DNA of 64,000 nucleotides from Auanema rhodensis (lineage: Eukaryota; Nematoda; Chromadorea; Rhabditida; Rhabditidae). The stretch lies in NCBI GenBank assembly GCA_964057225.1, contig OZ059900.1:12849638-12913637 (forward strand), in the 5' to 3' direction. A program made the position numbers and the translations under genes. Position 1 is the stretch's first letter. The number at the start of each line of letters is the position of its first letter. Under the pieces are notes generated by a model. That model had not been told where the DNA came from. It did not search any database and saw nothing but the letters and a program-made list of their open reading frames with translations. Below, piece by piece: positions 39,401 to 55,485 of this stretch.

Positions 39401-42400
39401 GACAGTTATCTGTTGAAGTTAAATAGGATTCCATTGTTAAGTTTACTTCAAATTTTAGTTTACTTATCATAAATTAATTCAAGTAATCAGAAGAGATTCT
39501 GATTTATTTTCAATTAGATTCTTAGTTATCTTCTTAGTTACAATACTCATTCGTTAAAACTATCAATATTTGATATATTATATATGTAATAGATATACAT
39601 TCATCATAAACAATACTTTTTAACAAAATCTTTTCACAATTTATTATTTTACAGAAATCAACAACAGAAAAGAAAAATAATTTAGTCTCAATAATAAGAG
39701 TTAAAACATAACTAATATAAAACAGAAACCAAATAGTCTATAGATATGAAACATACGTGACAGTTATCTGTTGAAGTTAAATAGGATTCCATTGTTAAGT
39801 TTACTTCAAATTTTAGTTTACTTATCATAAATTAATTCAAGTAATCAGAAGAGATTCTGATTTATTTTCAATTAGATTCTTAGTTATCTTCTTAGTTACA
39901 ATACTCATTCGTTAAAACTATCAATATTTGATATATTATATATGTAATAGATATACATTCATCATAAACAATACTTTTTAACAAAATCTTTTCACAATTT
40001 ATTATTTTACAGAAATCAACAACAGAAAAGAAAAATAATTTAGTCTCAATAATAAGAGTTAAAACATAACTAATATAAAACAGAAACCAAATAGTCTATA
40101 AATATGAAACATACGTGACAGTTATCTGTTGAAGTTAAATAGGATTCCATTGTTAAGTTTACTTCAAATTTTAGTTTACTTATCATAAATTAATTCAAGT
40201 AATCAGAAGAGATTCTGATTTATTTTCAATTAGATTCTTAGTTATCTTCTTAGTTACAATACTCATTCGTTAAAACTATCAATATTTGATATATTATATA
40301 TGTAATAGATATACATTCATCATAAACAATACTTTTTAACAAAATCTTTTCACAATTTATTATTTTACAGAAATCAACAACAGAAAAGAAAAATAATTTA
40401 GTCTCAATAATAAGAGTTAAAACATAACTAATATAAAACAGAAACCAAATAGTCTATAAATATGAAACATACGTGACAGTTATCTGTTGAAGTTAAATAG
40501 GATTCCATTGTTAAGTTTACTTCAAATTTTAGTTTACTTATCATAAATTAATTCAAGTAATCAGAAGAGATTCTGATTTATTTTCAATTAGATTCTTAGT
40601 TATCTTCTTAGTTACAATACTCATTCGTTAAAACTATCAATATTTGATATATTATATATGTAATAGATATACATTCATCATAAACAATACTTTTTAACAA
40701 AATCTTTTCACAATTTATTATTTTACAGAAATCAACAACAGAAAAGAAAAATAATTTAGTCTCAATAATAAGAGTTAAAACATAACTAATATAAAACAGA
40801 AACCAATTAGTCTATAAATATGAAACATACGTGACAGTTATCTGTTGAAGTTAAATAGGATTCCATTGTTAAGTTTACTTCAAATTTTAGTTTACTTATC
40901 ATAAATTAATTCAAGTAATCAGAAGAGATTCTGATTTATTTTCAATTAGATTCTTAGTTATCTTCTTAGTTACAATACTCATTCGTTAAAACTATCAATA
41001 TTTGATATATTATATATGTAATAGATATACATTCATCATAAACAATACTTTTTAACAAAATCTTTTCACAATTTATTATTTTACAGAAATCAACAACAGA
41101 AAAGAAAAATAATTTAGTCTCAATAATAAGAGTTAAAACATAACTAATATAAAACAGAAACCAAATAGTCTATAAATATGAAACATACGTGACAGTTATC
41201 TGTTGAAGTTAAATAGGATTCCATTGTTAAGTTTACTTCAAATTTTAGTTTAGTTATCATAAATTAATTCAAGTAATCAGAAGAGATTCTGATTTATTTT
41301 CAATTAGATTCTTAGTTATCTTCTTAGTTACAATACTCATTCGTTAAAACTATCAATATTTGATATATTATATATGTAATAGATATACATTCATCATAAA
41401 CAATACTTTTTAACAAAATCTTTTCACAATTTATTATTTTACAGAAATCAACAACAGAAAAGAAAAATAATTTAGTCTCAATAATAAGAGTTAAAACATA
41501 ACTAATATAAAACAGAAACCAATTAGTCTATAAATATGAAACATACGTGACAGTTATCTGTTGAAGTTAAATAGGATTCCATTGTTAAGTTTACTTCAAA
41601 TTTTAGTTTACTTATCATAAATTAATTCAAGTAATCAGAAGAGATTCTGATTTATTTTCAATTAGATTCTTAGTTATCTTCTTAGTTACAATACTCATTC
41701 GTTAAAACTATCAATATTTGATATATTATATATGTAATAGATATACATTCATCATAAACAATACTGTTTAACAAAATCTTTTCACAATTTATTATTTTAC
41801 AGAAATCAACAACAGAAAAGAAAAATAATTTAGTCTCAATAATAAGAGTTAAAACATAACTAATATAAAACAGAAACCAAATAGTCTATAAATATGAAAC
41901 ATACGTGACAGTTATCTGTTGAAGTTAATTAGGATTCCATTGTTAAGTTTACTTCAAATTTTAGTTTACTTATCATAAATTAATTCAAGTAATCAGAAGA
42001 GATTCTGATTTATTTTCAATTAGATTCTTAGTTATCTTCTTAGTTACAATACTCATTCGTTAAAACTATCAATATTTGATATATTATATATGTAATAGAT
42101 ATACATTCATCATAAACAATACTTTTTAACAAAATCTTTTCACAATTTATTATTTTACAGAAATCAACAACAGAAAAGAAAAATAATTTAGTCTCAATAA
42201 TAAGAGTTAAAACATAACTAATATAAAACAGAAACCAAATAGTCTATAAATATGAAACATACGTGACAGTTATCTGTTGAAGTTAATTAGGATTCCATTG
42301 TTAAGTTTACTTCAAATTTTAGTTTACTTATCATAAATTAATTCAAGTAATCAGAAGAGATTCTGATTTATTTTCAATTAGATTCTTAGTTATCTTCTTA

Positions 42401-43668
42401 GTTACAATACTCATTCGTTAAAACTATCAATATTTGATATATTATATATGTAATAGATATACATTCATCATAAACAATACTTTTTAACAAAATCTTTTCA
42501 CAATTTATTATTTTACAGAAATCAACAACAGAAAAGAAAAATAATTTAGTCTCAATAATAAGAGTTAAAACATAACTAATATAAAACAGAAACCAAATAG
42601 TCTATAAATATGAAACATACGTGACAGTTATCTGTTGAAGTTAATTAGGATTCCATTGTTAAGTTTACTTCAAATTTTAGTTTACTTATCATAAATTAAT
42701 TCAAGTAATCAGAAGAGATTCTGATTTATTTTCAATTAGATTCTTAGTTATCTTCTTAGTTACAATACTCATTCGTTAAAACTATCAATATTTGATATAT
42801 TATATATGTAATAGATATACATTCATCATAAACAATACTTTTTAACAAAATCTTTTCACAATTTATTATTTTACAGAAATCAACAACAGAAAAGAAAAAT
42901 AATTTAGTCTCAATAATAAGAGTTAAAACATAACTAATATAAAACAGAAACCAAATAGTCTATAAATATGAAACATACGTGACAGTTATCTGTTGAAGTT
43001 AATTAGGATTCCATTGTTAAGTTTACTTCAAATTTTAGTTTACTTATCATAAATTAATTCAAGTAATCAGAAGAGATTCTGATTTATTTTCAATTAGATT
43101 CTTAGTTATCTTCTTAGTTACAATACTCATTCGTTAAAACTATCAATATTTGATATATTATATATGTAATAGATATACATTCATCATAAACAATACTTTT
43201 TAACAAAATCTTTTCACAATTTATTATTTTACAGAAATCAACAACAGAAAAGAAAAATAATTTAGTCTCAATAATAAGAGTTAAAACATAACTAATATAA
43301 AACAGAAACCAAATAGTCTATAGATATGAAACATACGTGACAGTTATCTGTTGAAGTTAATTAGGATTCCATTGTTAGGTTTATATCAAATTTCAGTTTA
43401 CTTATCATAAATTAATTCAAGTAATCAGAAGAGATTCTGATTTATTTTCAATTAGATTCTTAGTTATCTTCTTAGTTACAATACTCATTCGTTAAAACTA
43501 TCAATATTTGATATATTATATATGTAATAGATATACATTCATCATAAACAATACTTTTTAACAAAATCTTTTCACAATTTATTATTTTACAGAAATCAAC
43601 AACAGAAAAGAAAAATAATTTAGTCTCAATAATAAGAGTTAAAACATAACTAATATAAAACAGAAACC
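34361..43668 (-). repeat. First copy of a ~9.3-kb tandem segmental duplication
   Basis: This segment is 26 monomers long and its order of variants is repeated directly downstream. Markers in order are: a T copy with gtttcaaaact; a T copy; a ttaggtttatatc copy; a gaagcat T copy with aaattgattc; a copy with tttacttatgat; one with tttacttattat; a ttcag copy with gtagtagat (36722); a plain ttcag copy; then alternating aaatagg and ataagc/ttcag copies; then a run of ctataaatat copies; a caattag copy with actgttta (about 41524-41770); and four ctataaatat/ttaattagg copies. Alternating copies at about 37227-38660 form a local 716-bp dimer. Confidence 0.85.
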
Positions 43669-46600
43669 AAATAAGCTATAGATATGAAACATACGTGACA
43701 GTTATGTGTTGAAGTTAATTAGGATTCCATTGTTAAGTTTACTTCAAATTTTAGTTTTTTTATCATAAATTAATTCAAGTAATCAGAAGAGATTCTGATT
43801 TATTTTCAATTAGATTCTTAGTTATCTTCTTAGTTTCAAAACTCATTCGTTAAAACTATCAATATTTGATATATTATATATGTAATAGATATACATTCAT
43901 CATAAACAATACTTTTTAACAAAATCTTTTCACAATTTATTATTTTACAGAAATCAACAACAGAAAAGAAAAATAATTTAGTCTCAATAATAAGAGTTAA
44001 AACATAACTAATATAAAACAGAAACCAAATAAGCTATAGATATGAAACATACGTGACAGTTATGTGTTGAAGTTAATTAGGATTCCATTGTTAAGTTTAC
44101 TTCAAATTTTAGTTTTTTTATCATAAATTAATTCAAGTAATCAGAAGAGATTCTGATTTATTTTCAATTAGATTCTTAGTTATCTTCTTAGTTACAATAC
44201 TCATTCGTTAAAACTATCAATATTTGATATATTATATATGTAATAGATATACATTCATCATAAACAATACTTTTTAACAAAATCTTTTCACAATTTATTA
44301 TTTTACAGAAATCAACAACAGAAAAGAAAAATAATTTAGTCTCAATAATAAGAGTTAAAACATAACTAATATAAAACAGAAACCAAATAGTCTATAGATA
44401 TGAAACATACGTGACAGTTATCTGTTGAAGTTAATTAGGATTCCATTGTTAGGTTTATATCAAATTTTAGTTTACTTATCATAAATTAATTCAAGTAATC
44501 AGAAGAGATTCTGATTTATTTTCAATTAGATTCTTAGTTATCTTCTTAGTTACAATACTCATTCGTTAAAACTATCAATATTTGATATATTATATATGTA
44601 ATAGATATACATTCATCATAAACAATACTTTTTAACAAAATCTTTTCACAATTTATTATTTTACAGAAATCAACAACAGAAAAGAAAAATAATTTAGTCT
44701 CAATAATAAGAGTTAAAACATAACTAATATAAAACAGAAACCAAATAGTCTATAGATATGAAACATACGTGACAGTTATCTGTTGAAGTTAATTAGGATT
44801 CCATTGTTAGGTTTATATCAAATTTTAGTTTACTTATCATAAATTAATTCAAGTAATCAGAAGAGATTCTGATTTATTTTCAATTAGATTCTTAGTTATC
44901 TTCTTAGTTACAATACTCATTCGTTAAAACTATCAATATTTGATATATTATATATGTAATAGATATACATTCATCATAAACAATACTTTTTAACAAAATC
45001 TTTTCACAATTTATTATTTTACAGAAATCAACAACAGAAAAGAAAAATAATTTAGTCTCAATAATAAGAGTTAAAACATAACTAATATAAAACAGAAACC
45101 AAATAAGCTATAGATATGAAGCATACGTGACAGTTATGTGTTGAAGTTAATTAGGATTCCATTGTTAAGTTTACTTCAAATTTTAGTTTTTTTATCATAA
45201 ATTAATTCAAGTAATCAGAAGAGATTCTGATTTATTTTCAAATTGATTCTTAGTTATCTTCTTAGTTACAATACTCATTCGTTAAAACTATCAATATTTG
45301 ATATATTATATATGTAATAGATATACATTCATCATAAACAATACTTTTTAACAAAATCTTTTCACAATTTATTATTTTACAGAAATCAACAACAGAAAAG
45401 AAAAATAATTTAGTCTCAATAATAAGAGTTAAAACATAACTAATATAAAACAGAAACCAAATAAGCTATAGATATGAAACATACGTGACAGTTATGTGTT
45501 GAAGTTAATTAGGATTCCATTGTTAAGTTTACTTCAAATTTTAGTTTACTTATGATAAATTAATTCAAGTAATCAGAAGAGATTCTGATTTATTTTCAAT
45601 TAGATTCTTAGTTATCTTCTTAGTTACAATACTCATTCGTTAAAACTATCAATATTTGATATATTATATATGTAATAGATATACATTCATCATAAACAAT
45701 ACTTTTTAACAAAATCTTTTCACAATTTATTATTTTACAGAAATCAACAACAGAAAAGAAAAATAATTTAGTCTCAATAATAAGAGTTAAAACATAACTA
45801 ATATAAAACAGAAACCAAATAAGCTATAGATATGAAACATACGTGACAGTTATGTGTTGAAGTTAATTAGGATTCCATTGTTAAGTTTACTTCAAATTTT
45901 AGTTTACTTATTATAAATTAATTCAAGTAATCAGAAGAGATTCTGATTTATTTTCAATTAGATTCTTAGTTATCTTCTTAGTTACAATACTCATTCGTTA
46001 AAACTATCAATATTTGATATATTATATATGTAATAGATATACATTCATCATAAACAATACTTTTTAACAAAATCTTTTCACAATTTATTATTTTACAGAA
46101 ATCAACAACAGAAAAGAAAAATAATTTAGTCTCAATAATAAGAGTTAAAACATAACTAATATAAAACAGAAACCAAATAGTCTATAGATATGAAACATAC
46201 GTGACAGTTATCTGTTGAAGTTAATTAGGATTCCATTGTTAGGTTTATATCAAATTTCAGTTTACTTATCATAAATTAATTCAAGTAATCAGAAGAGATT
46301 CTGATTTATTTTCAATTAGATTCTTAGTTATCTTCTTAGTTACAATACTCATTCGTTAAAACTATCAATATTTGATATATTATATATGTAGTAGATATAC
46401 ATTCATCATAAACAATACTTTTTAACAAAATCTTTTCACAATTTATTATTTTACAGAAATCAACAACAGAAAAGAAAAATAATTTAGTCTCAATAATAAG
46501 AGTTAAAACATAACTAATATAAAACAGAAACCAAATAGTCTATAGATATGAAACATACGTGACAGTTATCTGTTGAAGTTAATTAGGATTCCATTGTTAG

Positions 46601-49600
46601 GTTTATATCAAATTTCAGTTTACTTATCATAAATTAATTCAAGTAATCAGAAGAGATTCTGATTTATTTTCAATTAGATTCTTAGTTATCTTCTTAGTTA
46701 CAATACTCATTCGTTAAAACTATCAATATTTGATATATTATATATGTAATAGATATACATTCATCATAAACAATACTTTTTAACAAAATCTTTTCACAAT
46801 TTATTATTTTACAGAAATCAACAACAGAAAAGAAAAATAATTTAGTCTCAATAATAAGAGTTAAAACATAACTAATATAAAACAGAAACCAAATAGTCTA
46901 TAGATATGAAACATACGTGACAGTTATCTGTTGAAGTTAAATAGGATTCCATTGTTAAGTTTACTTCAAATTTTAGTTTACTTATCATAAATTAATTCAA
47001 GTAATCAGAAGAGATTCTGATTTATTTTCAATTAGATTCTTAGTTATCTTCTTAGTTACAATACTCATTCGTTAAAACTATCAATATTTGATATATTATA
47101 TATGTAATAGATATACATTCATCATAAACAATACTTTTTAACAAAATCTTTTCACAATTTATTATTTTACAGAAATCAACAACAGAAAAGAAAAATAATT
47201 TAGTCTCAATAATAAGAGTTAAAACATAACTAATATAAAACAGAAACCAAATAAGCTATAGATATGAAACATACGTGACAGTTATCTGTTGAAGTTAATT
47301 AGGATTCCATTGTTAGGTTTATATCAAATTTCAGTTTACTTATCATAAATTAATTCAAGTAATCAGAAGAGATTCTGATTTATTTTCAATTAGATTCTTA
47401 GTTATCTTCTTAGTTACAATACTCATTCGTTAAAACTATCAATATTTGATATATTATATATGTAATAGATATACATTCATCATAAACAATACTTTTTAAC
47501 AAAATCTTTTCACAATTTATTATTTTACAGAAATCAACAACAGAAAAGAAAAATAATTTAGTCTCAATAATAAGAGTTAAAACATAACTAATATAAAACA
47601 GAAACCAAATAGTCTATAGATATGAAACATACGTGACAGTTATCTGTTGAAGTTAAATAGGATTCCATTGTTAAGTTTACTTCAAATTTTAGTTTACTTA
47701 TCATAAATTAATTCAAGTAATCAGAAGAGATTCTGATTTATTTTCAATTAGATTCTTAGTTATCTTCTTAGTTACAATACTCATTCGTTAAAACTATCAA
47801 TATTTGATATATTATATATGTAATAGATATACATTCATCATAAACAATACTTTTTAACAAAATCTTTTCACAATTTATTATTTTACAGAAATCAACAACA
47901 GAAAAGAAAAATAATTTAGTCTCAATAATAAGAGTTAAAACATAACTAATATAAAACAGAAACCAAATAAGCTATAGATATGAAACATACGTGACAGTTA
48001 TCTGTTGAAGTTAATTAGGATTCCATTGTTAGGTTTATATCAAATTTCAGTTTACTTATCATAAATTAATTCAAGTAATCAGAAGAGATTCTGATTTATT
48101 TTCAATTAGATTCTTAGTTATCTTCTTAGTTACAATACTCATTCGTTAAAACTATCAATATTTGATATATTATATATGTAATAGATATACATTCATCATA
48201 AACAATACTTTTTAACAAAATCTTTTCACAATTTATTATTTTACAGAAATCAACAACAGAAAAGAAAAATAATTTAGTCTCAATAATAAGAGTTAAAACA
48301 TAACTAATATAAAACAGAAACCAAATAGTCTATAGATATGAAACATACGTGACAGTTATCTGTTGAAGTTAAATAGGATTCCATTGTTAAGTTTACTTCA
48401 AATTTTAGTTTACTTATCATAAATTAATTCAAGTAATCAGAAGAGATTCTGATTTATTTTCAATTAGATTCTTAGTTATCTTCTTAGTTACAATACTCAT
48501 TCGTTAAAACTATCAATATTTGATATATTATATATGTAATAGATATACATTCATCATAAACAATACTTTTTAACAAAATCTTTTCACAATTTATTATTTT
48601 ACAGAAATCAACAACAGAAAAGAAAAATAATTTAGTCTCAATAATAAGAGTTAAAACATAACTAATATAAAACAGAAACCAAATAGTCTATAAATATGAA
48701 ACATACGTGACAGTTATCTGTTGAAGTTAAATAGGATTCCATTGTTAAGTTTACTTCAAATTTTAGTTTACTTATCATAAATTAATTCAAGTAATCAGAA
48801 GAGATTCTGATTTATTTTCAATTAGATTCTTAGTTATCTTCTTAGTTACAATACTCATTCGTTAAAACTATCAATATTTGATATATTATATATGTAATAG
48901 ATATACATTCATCATAAACAATACTTTTTAACAAAATCTTTTCACAATTTATTATTTTACAGAAATCAACAACAGAAAAGAAAAATAATTTAGTCTCAAT
49001 AATAAGAGTTAAAACATAACTAATATAAAACAGAAACCAAATAGTCTATAAATATGAAACATACGTGACAGTTATCTGTTGAAGTTAAATAGGATTCCAT
49101 TGTTAAGTTTACTTCAAATTTTAGTTTACTTATCATAAATTAATTCAAGTAATCAGAAGAGATTCTGATTTATTTTCAATTAGATTCTTAGTTATCTTCT
49201 TAGTTACAATACTCATTCGTTAAAACTATCAATATTTGATATATTATATATGTAATAGATATACATTCATCATAAACAATACTTTTTAACAAAATCTTTT
49301 CACAATTTATTATTTTACAGAAATCAACAACAGAAAAGAAAAATAATTTAGTCTCAATAATAAGAGTTAAAACATAACTAATATAAAACAGAAACCAAAT
49401 AGTCTATAAATATGAAACATACGTGACAGTTATCTGTTGGAGTTAAATAGGATTCCATTGTTAAGTTTACTTCAAATTTTAGTTTACTTATCATAAATTA
49501 ATTCAAGTAATCAGAAGAGATTCTGATTTATTTTCAATTAGATTCTTAGTTATCTTCTTAGTTACAATACTCATTCGTTAAAACTATCAATATTTGATAT

Positions 49601-52263
49601 ATTATATATGTAATAGATATACATTCATCATAAACAATACTTTTTAACAAAATCTTTTCACAATTTATTATTTTACAGAAATCAACAACAGAAAAGAAAA
49701 ATAATTTAGTCTCAATAATAAGAGTTAAAACATAACTAATATAAAACAGAAACCAAATAGTCTATAAATATGAAACATACGTGACAGTTATCTGTTGAAG
49801 TTAAATAGGATTCCATTGTTAAGTTTACTTCAAATTTTAGTTTACTTATCATAAATTAATTCAAGTAATCAGAAGAGATTCTGATTTATTTTCAATTAGA
49901 TTCTTAGTTATCTTCTTAGTTACAATACTCATTCGTTAAAACTATCAATATTTGATATATTATATATGTAATAGATATACATTCATCATAAACAATACTT
50001 TTTAACAAAATCTTTTCACAATTTATTATTTTACAGAAATCAACAACAGAAAAGAAAAATAATTTAGTCTCAATAATAAGAGTTAAAACATAACTAATAT
50101 AAAACAGAAACCAATTAGTCTATAAATATGAAACATACGTGACAGTTATCTGTTGAAGTTAAATAGGATTCCATTGTTAAGTTTACTTCAAATTTTAGTT
50201 TACTTATCATAAATTAATTCAAGTAATCAGAAGAGATTCTGATTTATTTTCAATTAGATTCTTAGTTATCTTCTTAGTTACAATACTCATTCGTTAAAAC
50301 TATCAATATTTGATATATTATATATGTAATAGATATACATTCATCATAAACAATACTGTTTAACAAAATCTTTTCACAATTTATTATTTTACAGAAATCA
50401 ACAACAGAAAAGAAAAATAATTTAGTCTCAATAATAAGAGTTAAAACATAACTAATATAAAACAGAAACCAAATAGTCTATAAATATGAAACATACGTGA
50501 CAGTTATCTGTTGAAGTTAATTAGGATTCCATTGTTAAGTTTACTTCAAATTTTAGTTTACTTATCATAAATTAATTCAAGTAATCAGAAGAGATTCTGA
50601 TTTATTTTCAATTAGATTCTTAGTTATCTTCTTAGTTACAATACTCATTCGTTAAAACTATCAATATTTGATATATTATATATGTAATAGATATACATTC
50701 ATCATAAACAATACTTTTTAACAAAATCTTTTCACAATTTATTATTTTACAGAAATCAACAACAGAAAAGAAAAATAATTTAGTCTCAATAATAAGAGTT
50801 AAAACATAACTAATATAAAACAGAAACCAAATAGTCTATAAATATGAAACATACGTGACAGTTATCTGTTGAAGTTAATTAGGATTCCATTGTTAAGTTT
50901 ACTTCAAATTTTAGTTTACTTATCATAAATTAATTCAAGTAATCAGAAGAGATTCTGATTTATTTTCAATTAGATTCTTAGTTATCTTCTTAGTTACAAT
51001 ACTCATTCGTTAAAACTATCAATATTTGATATATTATATATGTAATAGATATACATTCATCATAAACAATACTTTTTAACAAAATCTTTTCACAATTTAT
51101 TATTTTACAGAAATCAACAACAGAAAAGAAAAATAATTTAGTCTCAATAATAAGAGTTAAAACATAACTAATATAAAACAGAAACCAAATAGTCTATAAA
51201 TATGAAACATACGTGACAGTTATCTGTTGAAGTTAATTAGGATTCCATTGTTAAGTTTACTTCAAATTTTAGTTTACTTATCATAAATTAATTCAAGTAA
51301 TCAGAAGAGATTCTGATTTATTTTCAATTAGATTCTTAGTTATCTTCTTAGTTACAATACTCATTCGTTAAAACTATCAATATTTGATATATTATATATG
51401 TAATAGATATACATTCATCATAAACAATACTTTTTAACAAAATCTTTTCACAATTTATTATTTTACAGAAATCAACAACAGAAAAGAAAAATAATTTAGT
51501 CTCAATAATAAGAGTTAAAACATAACTAATATAAAACAGAAACCAAATAGTCTATAAATATGAAACATACGTGACAGTTATCTGTTGAAGTTAATTAGGA
51601 TTCCATTGTTAAGTTTACTTCAAATTTTAGTTTACTTATCATAAATTAATTCAAGTAATCAGAAGAGATTCTGATTTATTTTCAATTAGATTCTTAGTTA
51701 TCTTCTTAGTTACAATACTCATTCGTTAAAACTATCAATATTTGATATATTATATATGTAATAGATATACATTCATCATAAACAATACTTTTTAACAAAA
51801 TCTTTTCACAATTTATTATTTTACAGAAATCAACAACAGAAAAGAAAAATAATTTAGTCTCAATAATAAGAGTTAAAACATAACTAATATAAAACAGAAA
51901 CCAAATAGTCTATAAATATGAAACATACGTGACAGTTATCTGTTGAAGTTAATTAGGATTCCATTGTTAAGTTTACTTCAAATTTTAGTTTACTTATCAT
52001 AAATTAATTCAAGTAATCAGAAGAGATTCTGATTTATTTTCAATTAGATTCTTAGTTATCTTCTTAGTTACAATACTCATTCGTTAAAACTATCAATATT
52101 TGATATATTATATATGTAATAGATATACATTCATCATAAACAATACTTTTTAACAAAATCTTTTCACAATTTATTATTTTACAGAAATCAACAACAGAAA
52201 AGAAAAATAATTTAGTCTCAATAATAAGAGTTAAAACATAACTAATATAAAACAGAAACCAAA
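43669..52263 (-). repeat. Second copy of the ~9.3-kb segmental duplication
   Basis: The same ordered markers as in the preceding 9.3 kb reappear, starting at 43669, exactly 9308 bp (26 monomers) after 34361. One extra ttaggtttatatc monomer (at about 44388 or 44746) shifts the offset to 9666 bp (27 monomers), confirmed by gtagtagat at 36722 and 46388. Near the actgttta copy the offset falls to about 8592 bp (24 monomers), so about three monomers were lost from this copy or gained in the first. Private changes since duplication include cttaattac in copy one only and gttggagtt in copy two only. Confidence 0.85.
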
Positions 52264-55200
52264 TAGTCTATAAATATGAAACATACGTGACAGTTATCTG
52301 TTGAAGTTAAATAGGATTCCATTGTTAAGTTTACTTCAAATTTTAGTTTACTTATCATAAATTAATTCAAGTAATCAGAAGAGATTCTGATTTATTTTCA
52401 ATTAGATTCTTAGTTATCTTCTTAGTTACAATACTCATTCGTTAAAACTATCAATATTTGATATATTATATATGTAATAGATATACATTCATCATAAACA
52501 ATACTTTTTAACAAAATCTTTTCACAATTTATTATTTTACAGAAATCAACAACAGAAAAGAAAAATAATTTAGTCTCAATAATAAGAGTTAAAACATAAC
52601 TAATATAAAACAGAAACCAAATAGTCTATAAATATGAAACATACGTGACAGTTATCTGTTGAAGTTAAATAGGATTCCATTGTTAAGTTTACTTCAAATT
52701 TTAGTTTACTTATCATAAATTAATTCAAGTAATCAGAAGAGATTCTGATTTATTTTCAATTAGATTCTTAGTTATCTTCTTAGTTACAATACTCATTCGT
52801 TAAAACTATCAATATTTGATATATTATATATGTAATAGATATACATTCATCATAAACAATACTTTTTAACAAAATCTTTTCACAATTTATTATTTTACAG
52901 AAATCAACAACAGAAAAGAAAAATAATTTAGTCTCAATAATAAGAGTTAAAACATAACTAATATAAAACAGAAACCAAATAAGCTATAGATATGAAACAT
53001 ACGTGACAGTTATCTGTTGAAGTTAAATAGGATTCCATTGTTAAGTTTACTTCAAATTTTAGTTTACTTATCATAAATTAATTCAAGTAATCAGAAGAGA
53101 TTCTGATTTATTTTCAATTAGATTCTTAGTTATCTTCTTAGTTACAATACTCATTCGTTAAAACTATCAATATTTGATATATTATATATGTAATAGATAT
53201 ACATTCATCATAAACAATACTTTTTAACAAAATCTTTTCACAATTTATTATTTTACAGAAATCAACAACAGAAAAGAAAAATAATTTAGTCTCAATAATA
53301 AGAGTTAAAACATAACTAATATAAAACAGAAACCAAATAGTCTATAAATATGAAACATACGTGACAGTTATCTGTTGAAGTTAAATAGGATTCCATTGTT
53401 AAGTTTACTTCAAATTTTAGTTTACTTATCATAAATTAATTCAAGTAATCAGAAGAGATTCTGATTTATTTTCAATTAGATTCTTAGTTATCTTCTTAGT
53501 TACAATACTCATTCGTTAAAACTATCAATATTTGATATATTATATATGTAATAGATATACATTCATCATAAACAATACTTTTTAACAAAATCTTTTCACA
53601 ATTTATTATTTTACAGAAATCAACAACAGAAAAGAAAAATAATTTAGTCTCAATAATAAGAGTTAAAACATAACTAATATAAAACAGAAACCAAATAAGC
53701 TATAGATATGAAACATACGTGACAGTTATCTGTTGAAGTTAAATAGGATTCCATTGTTAAGTTTACTTCAAATTTTAGTTTACTTATCATAAATTAATTC
53801 AAGTAATCAGAAGAGATTCTGATTTATTTTCAATTAGATTCTTAGTTATCTTCTTAGTTACAATACTCATTCGTTAAAACTATCAATATTTGATATATTA
53901 TATATGTAATAGATATACATTCATCATAAACAATACTTTTTAACAAAATCTTTTCACAATTTATTATTTTACAGAAATCAACAACAGAAAAGAAAAATAA
54001 TTTAGTCTCAATAATAAGAGTTAAAACATAACTAATATAAAACAGAAACCAAATAGTCTATAAATATGAAACATACGTGACAGTTATCTGTTGAAGTTAA
54101 TTAGGATTCCATTGTTAAGTTTACTTCAAATTTTAGTTTACTTATCATAAATTAATTCAAGTAATCAGAAGAGATTCTGATTTATTTTCAAATTGATTCT
54201 TAGTTATCTTCTTAGTTACAATACTCATTCGTTAAAACTATCAATATTTGATATATTATATATGTAATAGATATACATTCATCATAAACAATACTTTTTA
54301 ACAAAATCTTTTCACAATTTATTATTTTACAGAAATCAACAACAGAAAAGAAAAATAATTTAGTCTCAATAATAAGAGTTAAAACATAACTAATATAAAA
54401 CAGAAACCAAATAGTCTATAAATATGAAACATACGTGACAGTTATCTGTTGAAGTTAATTAGGATTCCATTGTTAAGTTTACTTCAAATTTTAGTTTACT
54501 TATCATAAATTAATTCAAGTAATCAGAAGAGATTCTGATTTATTTTCAATTAGATTCTTAGTTATCTTCTTAGTTACAATACTCATTCGTTAAAACTATC
54601 AATATTTGATATATTATATATGTAATAGATATACATTCATCATAAACAATACTTTTTAACAAAATCTTTTCACAATTTATTATTTTACAGAAATCAACAA
54701 CAGAAAAGAAAAATAATTTAGTCTCAATAATAAGAGTTAAAACATAACTAATATAAAACAGAAACCAAATAGTCTATAAATATGAAACATACGTGACAGT
54801 TATCTGTTGAAGTTAATTAGGATTCCATTGTTAAGTTTACTTCAAATTTTAGTTTACTTATCATAAATTAATTCAAGTAATCAGAAGAGATTCTGATTTA
54901 TTTTCAATTAGATTCTTAGTTATCTTCTTAGTTACAATACTCATCCGTTAAAACTATCAATATTTGATATATTATATATGTAATAGATATACATTCATCA
55001 TAAACAATACTTTTTAACAAAATCTTTTCACAATTTATTATTTTACAGAAATCAACAACAGAAAAGAAAAATAATTTAGTCTCAATAATAAGAGTTAAAA
55101 CATAACTAATATAAAACAGAAACCAAATAGTCTATAAATATGAAACATACGTGACAGTTATCTGTTGAAGTTAATTAGGATTCCATTGTTAAGTTTACTT

Positions 55201-55485
55201 CAAATTTTAGTTTACTTATCATAAATTAATTCAAGTAATCAGAAGAGATTCTGATTTATTTTCAATTAGATTCTTAGTTATCTTCTTAGTTACAATACTC
55301 ATTCGTTAAAACTATCAATATTTGATATATTATATATGTAATAGATATACATTCATCATAAACAATACTTTTTAACAAAATCTTTTCACAATTTATTATT
55401 TTACAGAAATCAACAACAGAAAAGAAAAATAATTTAGTCTCAATAATAAGAGTTAAAACATAACTAATATAAAACAGAAACCAAA
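52264..55485 (-). repeat. A27T / C65T monomer domain
   Basis: This stretch continues the subfamilies of the duplicated segment but in a new order: two ctataaatat/aaatagg copies, then ataagc/aaatagg copies at about 52980 and 53696 separated by a ctataaatat copy (a 716-bp alternation), then ctataaatat/ttaattagg copies from about 54054. One copy near 54190 has reverted to aaattgattc, and one near 54943 has catccgtt. Confidence 0.7.
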
